The notes beneath the pieces are model-generated. The model did not search any database, was not told where the DNA came from, and saw only the letters and a program-made list of their open reading frames with translations. Shown piece by piece: positions 52,249-61,351 of a stretch of DNA of 64,000 nt. The DNA is from JAJZAM01 sp027391075. Lineage in GTDB: Bacteria; Actinomycetota; Acidimicrobiia; Acidimicrobiales; Palsa-688. The DNA is taken from NCBI GenBank assembly GCA_027391075.1, contig DAHYHI010000071.1, positions 124,001 to 188,000 of the forward strand, written 5' to 3'. The number at the start of each line of letters is the position of its first letter. Position 1 is the stretch's first letter. The position numbers and the translations under genes were made by a program.

Positions 52249-52848
52249 ATGAAACCAGTCAAGGCCGTTTCAGGGACTGCCGTCCCTCTAGATCGCTCGG
52301 ACGTCGACACCGACCAGATCATCCCGAGCGACTGGCTCAAGAAGGTGGAGCGCACCGGCTTCGGCCAGGGCCTTTTCGCCGAGTGGCGAGACGACCGGGA
52401 CTTCGTGCTCAACAAGCCCGAGTACGCCGGTGCGACGATCCTCGTCGCCGGCGCAAACTTCGGTACGGGATCCTCCCGCGAGCACGCTGTGTGGGCGCTG
52501 ACCGACTACGGCTTCGAGGCGGTCATATCGCCTCGCTTCGGCGACATCTTCGCTAACAACTGCACCAAAGCCGGTTTGATACCAGTCAAAGTTGACCCCG
52601 AGGTGGGCCGTGCCCTGCTCGAAGCCGTCAAGGCTGACCCCGCCCTGGAAATAACAGTCGACGTGGAGCGCCTCACCGTGTCAGCTCCCGCGGCGGGGAT
52701 CGAAGGCTCCTTCCCTCTCGACCCCCACACCCAGCACCGCCTTCTCGAAGGCCTCGACGACATCGGCCTCACCATGGTGCACGAGCAGGAGATACAAGCC
52801 CACGAGGCCTCAAGACCAGCCTGGATGCCGGCGGTAACACCCGCCTGA
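52249..52848 (+). CDS. leuD: 3-isopropylmalate dehydratase small subunit
   Basis: 199 residues; swivelling subunit of the LeuCD enzyme. DRSDVDTDQIIPSDWLKKVERTGFGQGLFAEWR and FGTGSSREHAVWALTDYGFEAVISPRFGDIFANNCTKAGLIPV are diagnostic. An AGGAG ribosome site precedes ATG 52249. A weak 7-bp repeat (AGCCGGG/CCCGGCT, 52882-52910) after the stop may mark the transcript end between it and the convergent aminotransferase. Confidence 0.96.
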   Translation: MKPVKAVSGTAVPLDRSDVDTDQIIPSDWLKKVERTGFGQGLFAEWRDDRDFVLNKPEYAGATILVAGANFGTGSSREHAVWALTDYGFEAVISPRFGDIFANNCTKAGLIPVKVDPEVGRALLEAVKADPALEITVDVERLTVSAPAAGIEGSFPLDPHTQHRLLEGLDDIGLTMVHEQEIQAHEASRPAWMPAVTPA

Positions 52849-52919
52849 CCCAGACCAGGAAGCCTCGCCTGACCTTGCAGGAGCCGGGAAGCTGCCACGG
52901 CACCCCGGCTAGGTTGAGA

Positions 52920-54113
52920 TCAACCAGCCACGAGTTTGGCTATCCGGCTAATCCCCTCCTCTAGCGCTGAGTCGGCCAGAGCATAGGAGAAACGGGCGTA
53001 GCCCGGCGCCCCAAAAGCCTCGCCGGGAACGAACGCTACCTTCGCCTCGTCGAGGACAAGGGCCGCCAGTTCGAGCGAGCTGGAAGCAACCCTGCCTGCG
53101 ATCGGCATGCCCAGCAGGCCTTCGACGCTCGGGAAGGCGTAGAAGGCACCCTCAGGTTCGGGGCAGGTAACACCGGGTATCTCGTTGAGCATCGCCGTGA
53201 TCGTGCGCCGGCGGCGATCGTATACCGCCCTCATCTCCTCCACAGCGCTCAGGTCGCCGCTTACCGCAGCCAGGGCCGCCCGCTGGGCGATGTTGCACAC
53301 GTTTGACGTGGCGTGCGACTGCAGGTTGGTAGCGGCGGCCACCACGTCCGCCGGCCCGACGATCCAGCCGACCCTCCAGCCGGTCATCGCGTACGTCTTC
53401 GCGACGCCGTTGACCACCACGCACCTGTCAGCGAGCCCGGGCACAGCGACGGGCATAGACGCGAACACAGAGTCGCCGTAGACTAGGTGTTCGTAGATCT
53501 CGTCGGTCAGGACCCACACATCGCTGTCGAGTGCCCAGCGCCCGATCCGCTCCACCTCCTCCGGGCTGTACACGGCGCCGGTCGGGTTCGACGGCGAGAC
53601 GAATAGCAACACCTTGGTCCTAGCCGTCCTCGCCGACTCCAGCTGGTCTACCGTTACCTTGAAACCTGACTGCCACGTGGTGGGAACCTCGACAGGAACA
53701 CCGCCGGCCAACCTGATCGATTCCGGGTAGGTGGTCCAGTAAGGGGCAGGCATGAGCACCTCGTCGCCCGGGTCGAGCAGGGCGGCGAACGCCTCTTCCA
53801 CGGCCTGCTTGCCTCCGTTGGTGATCAGTACCTGCGACGCGGAGACCTCGAATCCCGAGTCTCGCTTGGTCTTAGCTGCGACCGCTGCCTTGAGCTCGGG
53901 AAGGCCGCCTGCGGGCGTGTACTTGTGGTTCTTCGGGTCCAAGCAGGCAGCCACCGCGGCGTCGACGATGTGACCCGGCGTCGGAAAGTCCGGCTCACCA
54001 GCGCCGAAGCCGATCACGTCCTCCCCAGACGCTTTCAGCGCTTTGGCCTTCGCGTCGATGGCGAGGGTAGCGGACTCGGTGACTGCGGCTATGCGTTGTG
54101 AGATACGGCCCAT
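52920..54113 (-). CDS. aspC: Aspartate aminotransferase family enzyme (class I)
   Basis: 397-residue PLP enzyme of the AspAT I-beta group. GFGAGEPDFPTPGHIVDAA, KYTPAGGLPELKAAVA, VLITNGGKQAVEEAF, SPSNPTGAVYSPEEVERI, DEIYEHLVYG and the PLP lysine in VNGVAKTYAMTGWRVGW are all intact, with ARFSYALADSALEEGISRI near the end. It makes aspartate from oxaloacetate and may also serve other amino acids. ATG 54113 was chosen; the frame continues upstream over serC without homology. Confidence 0.93.
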   Translation of the reverse strand: MGRISQRIAAVTESATLAIDAKAKALKASGEDVIGFGAGEPDFPTPGHIVDAAVAACLDPKNHKYTPAGGLPELKAAVAAKTKRDSGFEVSASQVLITNGGKQAVEEAFAALLDPGDEVLMPAPYWTTYPESIRLAGGVPVEVPTTWQSGFKVTVDQLESARTARTKVLLFVSPSNPTGAVYSPEEVERIGRWALDSDVWVLTDEIYEHLVYGDSVFASMPVAVPGLADRCVVVNGVAKTYAMTGWRVGWIVGPADVVAAATNLQSHATSNVCNIAQRAALAAVSGDLSAVEEMRAVYDRRRRTITAMLNEIPGVTCPEPEGAFYAFPSVEGLLGMPIAGRVASSSLELAALVLDEAKVAFVPGEAFGAPGYARFSYALADSALEEGISRIAKLVAG

Positions 54114-54120
54114 GGCATGC

Positions 54121-54126
54121 AATGCT
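54121..54126. promoter_or_regulatory. Shared -10 box of divergent aspC and serC
   Basis: AATGCT on the plus strand ends six bases before serC ATG 54133. Its complement AGCATT on the minus strand ends seven bases before aspC ATG 54113. The same six bases seem to serve both promoters. Confidence 0.4.
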
Positions 54127-54132
54127 TTCACA

Positions 54133-55263
54133 ATGGCCGCTGCAGTTGTGACAGATATACGAATTCCCGCGAATCTCCTGCCCTCGGACGGACGTTTCGG
54201 GTGCGGCCCGTCGAAGGTCAGGACTGAAGCGGCGGACGTGTTGCGCTCGCTTTCGGCCAGTGTGCTCGGCACGAGCCACCGCCAGGCGCCGGTGCGCTCC
54301 CTCGTCGGACGCCTGCGTAGCGGCCTGGGCGAGCTTTTCGCAGCGCCACCGGGATACGAGGTGGTGCTCGGCAACGGCGGTTCCACAGCTTTCTGGGATC
54401 TTGCAACGTTCGGGTTGATCGAGTCCACCAGCCAGCACCTCGTGTTCGGGGAGTTCTCCTCCAAGTTCGCCGAGGCTGCGGCCACCGCCCCGCACATCGG
54501 CACGCCACAGGTGGTCAGCTCCCCCGCCGGTACGCATCCCCAACCCGCCCCAAGCGAGGAGGTGGACCTTTACGCGTTCACCCACAACGAGACGTCCACC
54601 GGTGTGATGATGCCCTTGCGCCGTCCCGAGATCCCCGCTGAGGCGATCGTCGCTGTCGACGCCACGTCCGGAGCCGGTGGGCTGCGCTTCGACCCCGCGG
54701 AGGTGGACGTTTACTACTTCGCGCCGCAGAAGTCTTTCGCAGCCGACGGGGGTCTGTGGGTAGCTCTTCTTTCCCCCGCAGCCCTGGAGCGGGCGGAGCG
54801 CATAGGCCGGTCCGGCCGGTGGGTGCCGGCGTTCCTGGACCTGCGCATAGCGATCACCCAAAGCCGGCTTGACCAGACGTACAACACGCCGGCTGTTGCG
54901 ACGATCATCTTGTTCGTAGAGCAACTCGAATGGATGCTCACCAACGGCGGCCTCGACTTTGCGGCAAGCCGCTGCGAACGCTCAGCCCGGATTATCTACA
55001 CATGGGCGGAGCGCTGCGACTTCGCGTCGCCTTTCGTTTCGGACCCGGCGCAGCGCAGCAACGTCGTCGCGACCATCGACCTTGACGGGGAAGTCGACGC
55101 TGACACGGTCAACAAGGTGCTGCGCGCGAACGGGATCGTCGACACCGACTCTTACAGAAAGCTCGGCCGAAACCAGCTGAGGATCGGGATGTTCCCTGCC
55201 GTTGAGCCCGACGACGTCGAGGCCCTCACGCGCTGCGTCGACTTCGTCGTCGCAGCCCTTTAG
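54133..55263 (+). CDS. serC: Phosphoserine aminotransferase, actinobacterial type
   Basis: 376 residues; converts 3-phosphohydroxypyruvate to phosphoserine. IPANLLPSDGRFGCGPSKVR, LGTSHRQAPVRSLVG, EVVLGNGGSTAFWDLATFGL, AVDATSGAGGLRFDPAEVDVYYFAPQKSFAADGGLWVALL (the PLP lysine is in PQKSF) and DSYRKLGRNQLRIGMFPAVEP match the mycobacterial SerC type. ATG 54133 or GTG 54148 could start it; the -10 geometry favours 54133. Confidence 0.95.
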   Translation: MAAAVVTDIRIPANLLPSDGRFGCGPSKVRTEAADVLRSLSASVLGTSHRQAPVRSLVGRLRSGLGELFAAPPGYEVVLGNGGSTAFWDLATFGLIESTSQHLVFGEFSSKFAEAAATAPHIGTPQVVSSPAGTHPQPAPSEEVDLYAFTHNETSTGVMMPLRRPEIPAEAIVAVDATSGAGGLRFDPAEVDVYYFAPQKSFAADGGLWVALLSPAALERAERIGRSGRWVPAFLDLRIAITQSRLDQTYNTPAVATIILFVEQLEWMLTNGGLDFAASRCERSARIIYTWAERCDFASPFVSDPAQRSNVVATIDLDGEVDADTVNKVLRANGIVDTDSYRKLGRNQLRIGMFPAVEPDDVEALTRCVDFVVAAL

Positions 55264-55331
55264 AAGTAACCGGATCGCCAGCACCAGTGCGACCTGCTCT
55301 AGGCCTCGGAAGTGAGCGCGCTCGGATCGGC

Positions 55332-55337
55332 TAGCTT
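55332..55337 (+). promoter_or_regulatory. -10 box for leaderless sucrase/ferredoxin-like gene
   Basis: TAGCTT ends six bases before ATG 55344. Confidence 0.4.
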
Positions 55338-55343
55338 GCGGTT

Positions 55344-56243
55344 ATGCGCTGTTCGGAGTGGTCCCGCGTGGAGCAAGTGGACCCGGCGGGCACCGCCGGG
55401 AGCTACGCTGGTTTTCTTCTCGTCGACTGGCCTCTGCCATGGCCGCGCGACGTCTCGGAGATAGAACAGCTCGCTGATATCGCCAGCATTTCCCGGGAGT
55501 CGTCGGTGCGCCTGCAGGCTGTCCTGCCCCAGCCTGAGCGGCCGCTCGGTGTCGCCTTCTACCGGTGGGAGCCGTCGAAAGGCGCCTACACCGGCTTGGA
55601 AGCCCCAGCGGGGGCTGACAGTGCGGCGGTGGCCAGGATGTTCCTCGAAGGGGTTACTCCTCCCGGGACTACACCGATCGAAGTTACCGACGTGCTTGTA
55701 TGCGGCCACGGTCGGCGCGACCGCTGCTGCGGTTCGCTCGGAACGGCCCTCGAGGTGGAGATCAGGGCGACCGGCCGTGTCGACGGGCGTTACCGGGTCA
55801 GGAGAACCAGTCACACCGGCGGCCACCGCTTCGCCCCTACAGCCGTAGTGCTACCTGAGGGCACCTGCTGGGGGTACCTCGACACAGACATCCTGATCGC
55901 GATCTTGGACAGGTCCGGGTCGCCATCCGACGTCGCAGGCTGCTACCGCGGTTCCACCGGCCTCGAAAGCCCGGAGGTTCAGGCGCTGGAGAGAGCCCTC
56001 CTCGAAAAGGTCGGCTGGGAGCTGCTCAGCTGGCCCCGGAGGGGCACCCGGCTCGCTGACGGGAAGGTGCGTTTTGAGGCGGCCCCTCCATCGGGCCCTG
56101 TCCGGGTGTGGGAGGCACAGGTGACACCGGGAAGGCTGCTCACGCCGCCGCCTTGTGGGGCTCCCCGCACCGGTGCCGAGAAGTCGGACCGGGAGCTTGC
56201 CGTCGCCGGCCTGGCCGAGGTCGGTCAAGACCCGGTCGCGTAA
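55344..56243 (+). CDS. Sucrase/ferredoxin-like family protein
   Basis: 299 residues with the family's thioredoxin-fold [2Fe-2S]-like C-terminal half: VLVCGHGRRDRCCGSLGTALEVEI holds the Cys-x-His and Cys-Cys ligands, and RRTSHTGGHRFAPTAVVLPEG is the diagnostic block. A first Cys (RCSEWSR) opens the protein. The biochemical role is unclear; the name comes from plant sequences. It is cytosolic and monocistronic, on a likely leaderless mRNA. Confidence 0.85.
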   Translation: MRCSEWSRVEQVDPAGTAGSYAGFLLVDWPLPWPRDVSEIEQLADIASISRESSVRLQAVLPQPERPLGVAFYRWEPSKGAYTGLEAPAGADSAAVARMFLEGVTPPGTTPIEVTDVLVCGHGRRDRCCGSLGTALEVEIRATGRVDGRYRVRRTSHTGGHRFAPTAVVLPEGTCWGYLDTDILIAILDRSGSPSDVAGCYRGSTGLESPEVQALERALLEKVGWELLSWPRRGTRLADGKVRFEAAPPSGPVRVWEAQVTPGRLLTPPPCGAPRTGAEKSDRELAVAGLAEVGQDPVA

Positions 56244-56291
56244 AGTGGGTCTAAGATCGCTGGGGTTGGGCAGCTTGGGGGGAGGATTGGT

Positions 56292-57740
56292 TTGATTGCG
56301 ACCTCGCCGGTTGGTGTTGGCAACGGGCTTCATTTTCGTCCTCGCAGGGGCGTTTGGGGCTTGCTCGCCGACCACTGGGTGTTTGCAGCGCTGGTATTGG
56401 CTGGGGGCTTGCTGAGAGTTGTCGTCACGCTGGGGTTCAGGCCGATACTGTGGTTTTTGGGGGATTCGATTAGCTATGTCGGTCTTGCCGTGGGGGCGGC
56501 ACCGTTCCCGATGAGACCGGACACCTACTCGCTGTTTTTGTGGGTGTTAGAACCGTTGCACAGACTGGCCGTGGTAGCTGTAGTCCAGCATGTCGGCGGG
56601 GTGGCTGTCGCGGTGCTCGTGTACGCAGTGTGCCTGCGCCTGGGAGCGTCCAAGTGGGTCGCGTCGGCCGCTGCTATTCCGACGCTGTTCGACGCGTGGG
56701 AAGTGACCATCGAGCAGATGCTGCTGTCGGAAACGATGTTCATAGTGTCGATGATGCTGTCCCTGGCGGTGCTGGTGTGGTGGCCCGCGCCCCGCCGGCT
56801 TCCTTACTGGGCGTGCTGTGTGTGCGGGTTCGCTATGGGAATGGCCGCCACAACGAAATCTCTCGGCGAGTTCCTGATAGCCCCTGTCGTCATCTACCTT
56901 GTCGCTCGTCGGGCCGGTCTGAGACGAATCGCCGTCGTGGTAGTGATGTTCGCCGTCCCCCTAGCGGCCTACGCCGGGTGGTTCGACACTCAGTTCGGCT
57001 GGTTCAGCGAATCCCCGGGAGGTCTTTTCGCTTACGGCAGGGTGGCCACCTTCGTCGACTGCGCCCACGACTCGCTTAGCCCCGCCCAGGCGCGGCTATG
57101 TCCCACAAGCGCCGAGCAAGCCAAGGGCGCCTCATGGCTGATCTGGAGCCCTTCGTCGCCCTACAACCGGCTACCCGGAACTCTGCGGTATAAAACCGAC
57201 CTTGCCATGGGCTTCGCGATCACGGTGATCGAACACCAACCGTTAGCCTACCTGAGCGCGGCGTGGGATGACGTCACCGCCGAGTTCTCCTGGAATCGAC
57301 ACGCTAACGTCGCCGACACCTACCAATACAACGCTTCCGACGCCTACCCTCCCCTGCCCGGCGAGGCGCAAGACGTCGCCAACCTCTACCAAAAGGTCGG
57401 TAACGGCCAGCCCCACCCGATACCGGCTATAGCCAACCTGTTCAAGCGGTACCAGCACTGGGTGCACGTACCCGGCTTGGTGTTCCTAGCCGCTCTCATA
57501 GCCGCTAGCGCGAAACTCTCCGCCGACACGATCCGAAAGCGAACGAACACGACACGTGCACCCGCCGCGTGCTTCTTGCTGTGCGCCGCCATCCTCGCCA
57601 TAACACCCGACCTGGTTGCGAACCTCGACTACCGCTACCTCGTGCCGGTGCTACCACCCCTAAGCGTGGCTGTAGCACTAGCGTTCACCAAAAACAAAAC
57701 ACGACGGAACCTCGCAGACCCCACGCAAAACAGACCCTGA
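56292..57740 (+). CDS. Polytopic membrane protein, GT-C glycosyltransferase-like
   Basis: 482 residues with about ten hydrophobic helices. After helix 1, GDSISYVGLAV resembles the acidic first-loop motif of GT39/ArnT-like enzymes, and MAATTKSLGEFLIAPVV follows the middle helices. A soluble loop of about 130 residues (roughly 230-360, with CAHDSLSPAQARLCPTSAEQ) faces outside, and LVANLDYRYLVPVLPPLSV ends the last helices. Probably uses a lipid-linked sugar; unproven. TTG 56292 has GGGGGAGG about six bases upstream. Convergent with the ferredoxin gene, 3 bp apart. Confidence 0.7.
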   Translation: MIATSPVGVGNGLHFRPRRGVWGLLADHWVFAALVLAGGLLRVVVTLGFRPILWFLGDSISYVGLAVGAAPFPMRPDTYSLFLWVLEPLHRLAVVAVVQHVGGVAVAVLVYAVCLRLGASKWVASAAAIPTLFDAWEVTIEQMLLSETMFIVSMMLSLAVLVWWPAPRRLPYWACCVCGFAMGMAATTKSLGEFLIAPVVIYLVARRAGLRRIAVVVVMFAVPLAAYAGWFDTQFGWFSESPGGLFAYGRVATFVDCAHDSLSPAQARLCPTSAEQAKGASWLIWSPSSPYNRLPGTLRYKTDLAMGFAITVIEHQPLAYLSAAWDDVTAEFSWNRHANVADTYQYNASDAYPPLPGEAQDVANLYQKVGNGQPHPIPAIANLFKRYQHWVHVPGLVFLAALIAASAKLSADTIRKRTNTTRAPAACFLLCAAILAITPDLVANLDYRYLVPVLPPLSVAVALAFTKNKTRRNLADPTQNRP

Positions 57741-57743
57741 GAG

Positions 57744-58142
57744 CTAGTCGCCGGCGTTGGCCGGTCTTAGGTGGCGCTCCTTGGGGCAGTGGAGGTTGGT
57801 CCCGAGGTCGCAGCGAGGGCAAATCCAGCCTCCTTCCCCTCTGTGCCTCCACATAGGAGCCCCACAACTCTGGCAAGTGCGCTGCCACACCGCACATTCG
57901 AATCCGTCCAGACGCTTAGAGCTGAGAGGACAGCCGTGCCCGTAGCACTTCGGCCAGGTTTCGTCTACGATTATGCAGCCGACAGGGCAGCGCCCCACGC
58001 AGCGGGCGCAGTCGTCGCAGGTATACGGATCGATCGCGAAAGTGCCGAGGAAGGTGTCGGTCTTGGTCAGAGCACCGGTCGGACATGCGTAGTCGCACGC
58101 CCCGCATCCGATGCACTCGTCGTCGACCACACGGTAGGTCAC
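57744..58142 (-). CDS. Two-cluster [4Fe-4S] ferredoxin with C-terminal zinc ribbon
   Basis: 132 residues. The first half binds two [4Fe-4S] clusters: CIGCGACDYACPTGA and CDDCARCVGRCPVGC. The second half has four further CxxC-like pairs (CYGHGC, TCQSCGAPMW, WICPRC, HCPK), suggesting a zinc ribbon. It is a likely electron donor for the diiron protein encoded first in the same operon. GTG 58142 begins 5 bp after the preceding stop; the frame is open upstream without homology. Confidence 0.78.
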   Translation of the reverse strand: MTYRVVDDECIGCGACDYACPTGALTKTDTFLGTFAIDPYTCDDCARCVGRCPVGCIIVDETWPKCYGHGCPLSSKRLDGFECAVWQRTCQSCGAPMWRHRGEGGWICPRCDLGTNLHCPKERHLRPANAGD

Positions 58143-58147
58143 TTCTG

Positions 58148-58417
58148 CTACCGGCTGGGGCTGCGGGCTGGTGCGCCGAAGGGCGTGTCGAACGGGCTCG
58201 GGATGCCAGCCGGGTGGAACCCGGCGAGACCCCCAAGGCAGTTGGCGCAGGCGAACTCGGGGACGTCTACGCCGGTTGCGGTAGCACGGTGCTTGTACTC
58301 GAAGCCGTCCCACTCCCAGTAGCCGTAGGGCAGGTCAAGGACTGCCTCTAGGTTCTCTCCGCAGTGCGGGCACGCCGGCGGCGTCACCTTGGTGGCATCG
58401 CTGTCAATGTCGGGCAT
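58148..58417 (-). CDS. Small Cys-rich protein of unknown function
   Basis: 89 residues with CPHC near the N-terminus and CANC in the middle, separated by 40 residues that contain DLPYGYWEWDGFEYKHRATATG; a split zinc site is likely. The C-terminal 25 residues are Pro/Gly/Ala-rich. Its ATG overlaps the SCP2-like gene by 14 bp and it is followed 5 bp later by the ferredoxin. No named family is recognised. Confidence 0.65.
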   Translation of the reverse strand: MPDIDSDATKVTPPACPHCGENLEAVLDLPYGYWEWDGFEYKHRATATGVDVPEFACANCLGGLAGFHPAGIPSPFDTPFGAPARSPSR

Positions 58418-58907
58418 GAACCTGTACCACCTCCTCCCTCAGAGATTCCGTCCCAGGGACGGTGCCGGCGCCGAGGGCTTCGCCGGCACCGTCGAAGAAG
58501 ACTTGGACGCTCTCGGCGACCCTGAAGAAGCGGTCAACGCCGAGCGGATCGGCTCCGTGGAGCCTTATCCTCTCGCCGAGGAGCACCAAGGAGCTCAACG
58601 TGTGGCGGCCTGTTGCGTGGCCGTTGACGACGATGTCGTCCACCATCTGCGCCCACGACGCCACAGGGCCTTCCACGACACAGTCGACGTTGTCGTCGGG
58701 GAAGCTTTCGCGGACGTCCTCGCAGCGCGAGCCCCGGAACCTCAAGGCGAGGACGAGTGGTTCAGCGGACTGCCTGTTGATGACCACCCCTAGGTCCAGA
58801 TCGAACCAGCCGAGAGGATCGAAGCGCTCCGGGTGGGTGTTCATCACTGCCGCCAGTGCGTCGAAGAACTCCTTGGAGTCGACCGGAACGGCGGTTTTCG
58901 CTGCCAT
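58404..58907 (-). CDS. SCP2-like sterol/lipid-binding domain protein
   Basis: 167 residues of a single SCP2-like fold: LDLGVVINRQSAEPLVLALRF, VEGPVASWAQMVDDIVVNG and the C-terminal LSSLVLLGERIRLHGADPLGVDRFFRVAESVQVFFD. SCP2 domains carry hydrophobic ligands such as sterols and acyl chains. It may present a lipid substrate to the diiron protein encoded 41 bp upstream. Assignment is by pattern, not by a catalytic motif. Confidence 0.62.
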   Translation of the reverse strand: MAAKTAVPVDSKEFFDALAAVMNTHPERFDPLGWFDLDLGVVINRQSAEPLVLALRFRGSRCEDVRESFPDDNVDCVVEGPVASWAQMVDDIVVNGHATGRHTLSSLVLLGERIRLHGADPLGVDRFFRVAESVQVFFDGAGEALGAGTVPGTESLREEVVQVHARH

Positions 58908-58948
58908 AGCCGGTCAGCTCCTGGCCTGGCGGTCAAGCCGGGCGGCGC

Positions 58949-60058
58949 TCACGAGACACCCAGCGCAGCTGCCGCGGGAGCGCTACGGTCGATTCCGAGC
59001 ATCTCCACCGGGAACAGAGTCCGCTCAAGGCGTGCAAGCCCGGCGCGCTCGCAGCGGGCAAGGTAGGAGGTGATCTGCTTGGCGTTGAGCTGGGCCAGAA
59101 GCGGGAACCCTTTGGACTCTACCTCGTCGACGCCTCCGGCGAGCAGCACCGCAAGGGCGGTGTTCATCGAAGGATTCGTCAGTTCCATGAGCATCTTCTC
59201 GCCGACGTCGAGGGCTTCGTGGATCTCCTCCGCGACGTCTGGGTCGTGTTCCACCGCATAGCGGATGTGCAGCGTCCCGTAGCTCACGTGCCTCGCCTCG
59301 TCTTGCATGGTAAGGCGGAACATGCGTTTCTCGAGCGGGGATGGCGAGATCAACTCACCTTGGCGGAACAGGTCGAGCACGAATCCCTCTGCTAGAAGGT
59401 GCATTAGAGCGGAGGCCTGGGTGTAGGTCTTAGCCTGAAGTATCACCCTCAGCTGCTCCTCGGTGTTGCGTTTCGCCTTGAGCAGTCCACCCCCGTTGGC
59501 GAGAGCGCGTTTGCGGAAGACTTCAGTGTGGCGAGCCTCGTCCATCACCTGTGTGGCCAGGAACATCTTGGCCTCCACGAAGTCGTGGTTCATCCGCCAC
59601 ATCCACTTCGCTGGGAGGTCAGCCGCTATCATCTCCACCTCCGCCAGTAAGGTGCACACCTGGCAGACGGCGTGCTCCAAGTCCGAGGGCAGTTCCGCTA
59701 CTTCACCCCAGGGTATGTCCCTGGTAGCCGACCACTGCCGGGCGACCGCCTCCTCGTAGAGCTCGGTGACGTTGTCCGACCACACGTCGGACTTGGAGTT
59801 GAGGATGTAGCCCATGTCGGGGACGCCGTCTTCTACTTCGGCTCCTCTCGGCGCCATGGTCCGAAGCGGGGCCCGCTCTGGAACATCTCCGTAGGATCCC
59901 ACGGAGATATCAGCCAGAGTCAAACCCCGAGGCCCCGGTTTGGCACGGACACCCCACTCAGCCTTTGCCCCCATTAGCCAGGACCAGTCAAGCGGTTCCT
60001 GGGTGACGGAGTCCCGCTCGGGAAGTCTCCGGGTGAGCTCCGAACCACTGGCGGCCAT
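58949..60058 (-). CDS. Ferritin-like diiron protein (putative oxygenase)
   Basis: 369 residues with the four metal-ligand segments of the ferritin/R2 superfamily: Glu in LLAEVEMIAADLP, E/DxxH-type QVMDEARHTEVF, Glu in HLLAEGFVLDLF, and MQDEARHVSYG. The duplicated DEARH boxes mark a carboxylate-bridged diiron site. There is no sign of the RNR tyrosyl-radical or acyl-ACP-desaturase signature, so oxygenase or oxidase activity on an unknown substrate is inferred. ATG 60058 has AGGAG nine bases upstream. First gene of a four-gene operon. Confidence 0.72.
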   Translation of the reverse strand: MAASGSELTRRLPERDSVTQEPLDWSWLMGAKAEWGVRAKPGPRGLTLADISVGSYGDVPERAPLRTMAPRGAEVEDGVPDMGYILNSKSDVWSDNVTELYEEAVARQWSATRDIPWGEVAELPSDLEHAVCQVCTLLAEVEMIAADLPAKWMWRMNHDFVEAKMFLATQVMDEARHTEVFRKRALANGGGLLKAKRNTEEQLRVILQAKTYTQASALMHLLAEGFVLDLFRQGELISPSPLEKRMFRLTMQDEARHVSYGTLHIRYAVEHDPDVAEEIHEALDVGEKMLMELTNPSMNTALAVLLAGGVDEVESKGFPLLAQLNAKQITSYLARCERAGLARLERTLFPVEMLGIDRSAPAAAALGVS

Positions 60059-60109
60059 AGCCATCATCTCCTGGTCACGAAAGAGTGCCCATCCCGAATG
60101 GGAAGGTAC

Positions 60110-60168
60110 CCTCGGCCTGGCAGCCCAACCACTCGGGGAGGAGAAAGCCTAGGCTGCCAGGTCCGAGG
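60110..60168 (-). promoter_or_regulatory. 16-bp leader hairpin of the diiron operon
   Basis: CCTCGGCCTGGCAGCC (60110-60125) pairs with 60152-60168 over 16 bp with a single unpaired base and a 26-nt loop. In the minus-strand mRNA the stem begins about three bases after the predicted 5' end, in a leader of about 113 nt. It could protect the mRNA, hide or expose the ribosome site, or be a riboswitch-like element. Confidence 0.6.
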
Positions 60169-60177
60169 TTCAACAAC

Positions 60178-60206
60178 ACATTACAGTGTCGATGACCTGA
60201 CGTCAA
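60178..60206 (-). promoter_or_regulatory. Promoter of the diiron operon
   Basis: On the minus strand TTGACG (60201-60206) and TAATGT (60178-60183) are 17 bp apart, near consensus. A small palindrome CTCAGATTGTCTGAG (60226-60240) lies upstream. Start of transcription about 60171. Confidence 0.65.
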
Positions 60207-60279
60207 GTAAGATAGTCTACGTATCTCAGATTGTCTGAGGTTTACGGGCCGTGACCGGCTCGGTCGCCACGACCTGCCA

Positions 60280-60307
60280 GTCGGACCTGGGCAAGCCCAG
60301 GTCCGAC
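60280..60307 (-). terminator. 13-bp hairpin after ilvC
   Basis: GTCGGACCTGGGC (60280-60292) and GCCCAGGTCCGAC (60295-60307) are perfect inverted copies two bases apart, 11 bp past the ilvC stop. There is no T-run, but the position indicates the 3' end of the ilvB-ilvN-ilvC transcript. Confidence 0.6.
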
Positions 60308-60317
60308 TACCGGTGTT

Positions 60318-61346
<1,029 letters not shown>

Positions 61347-61351
61347 GCCTA

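Noticed and set aside
52882..52910. AGCCGGG/CCCGGCT as a terminator after leuD
   Set aside because: Stem of only 7 bp with no T-run on either strand; mentioned in the leuD entry but not listed as a terminator.
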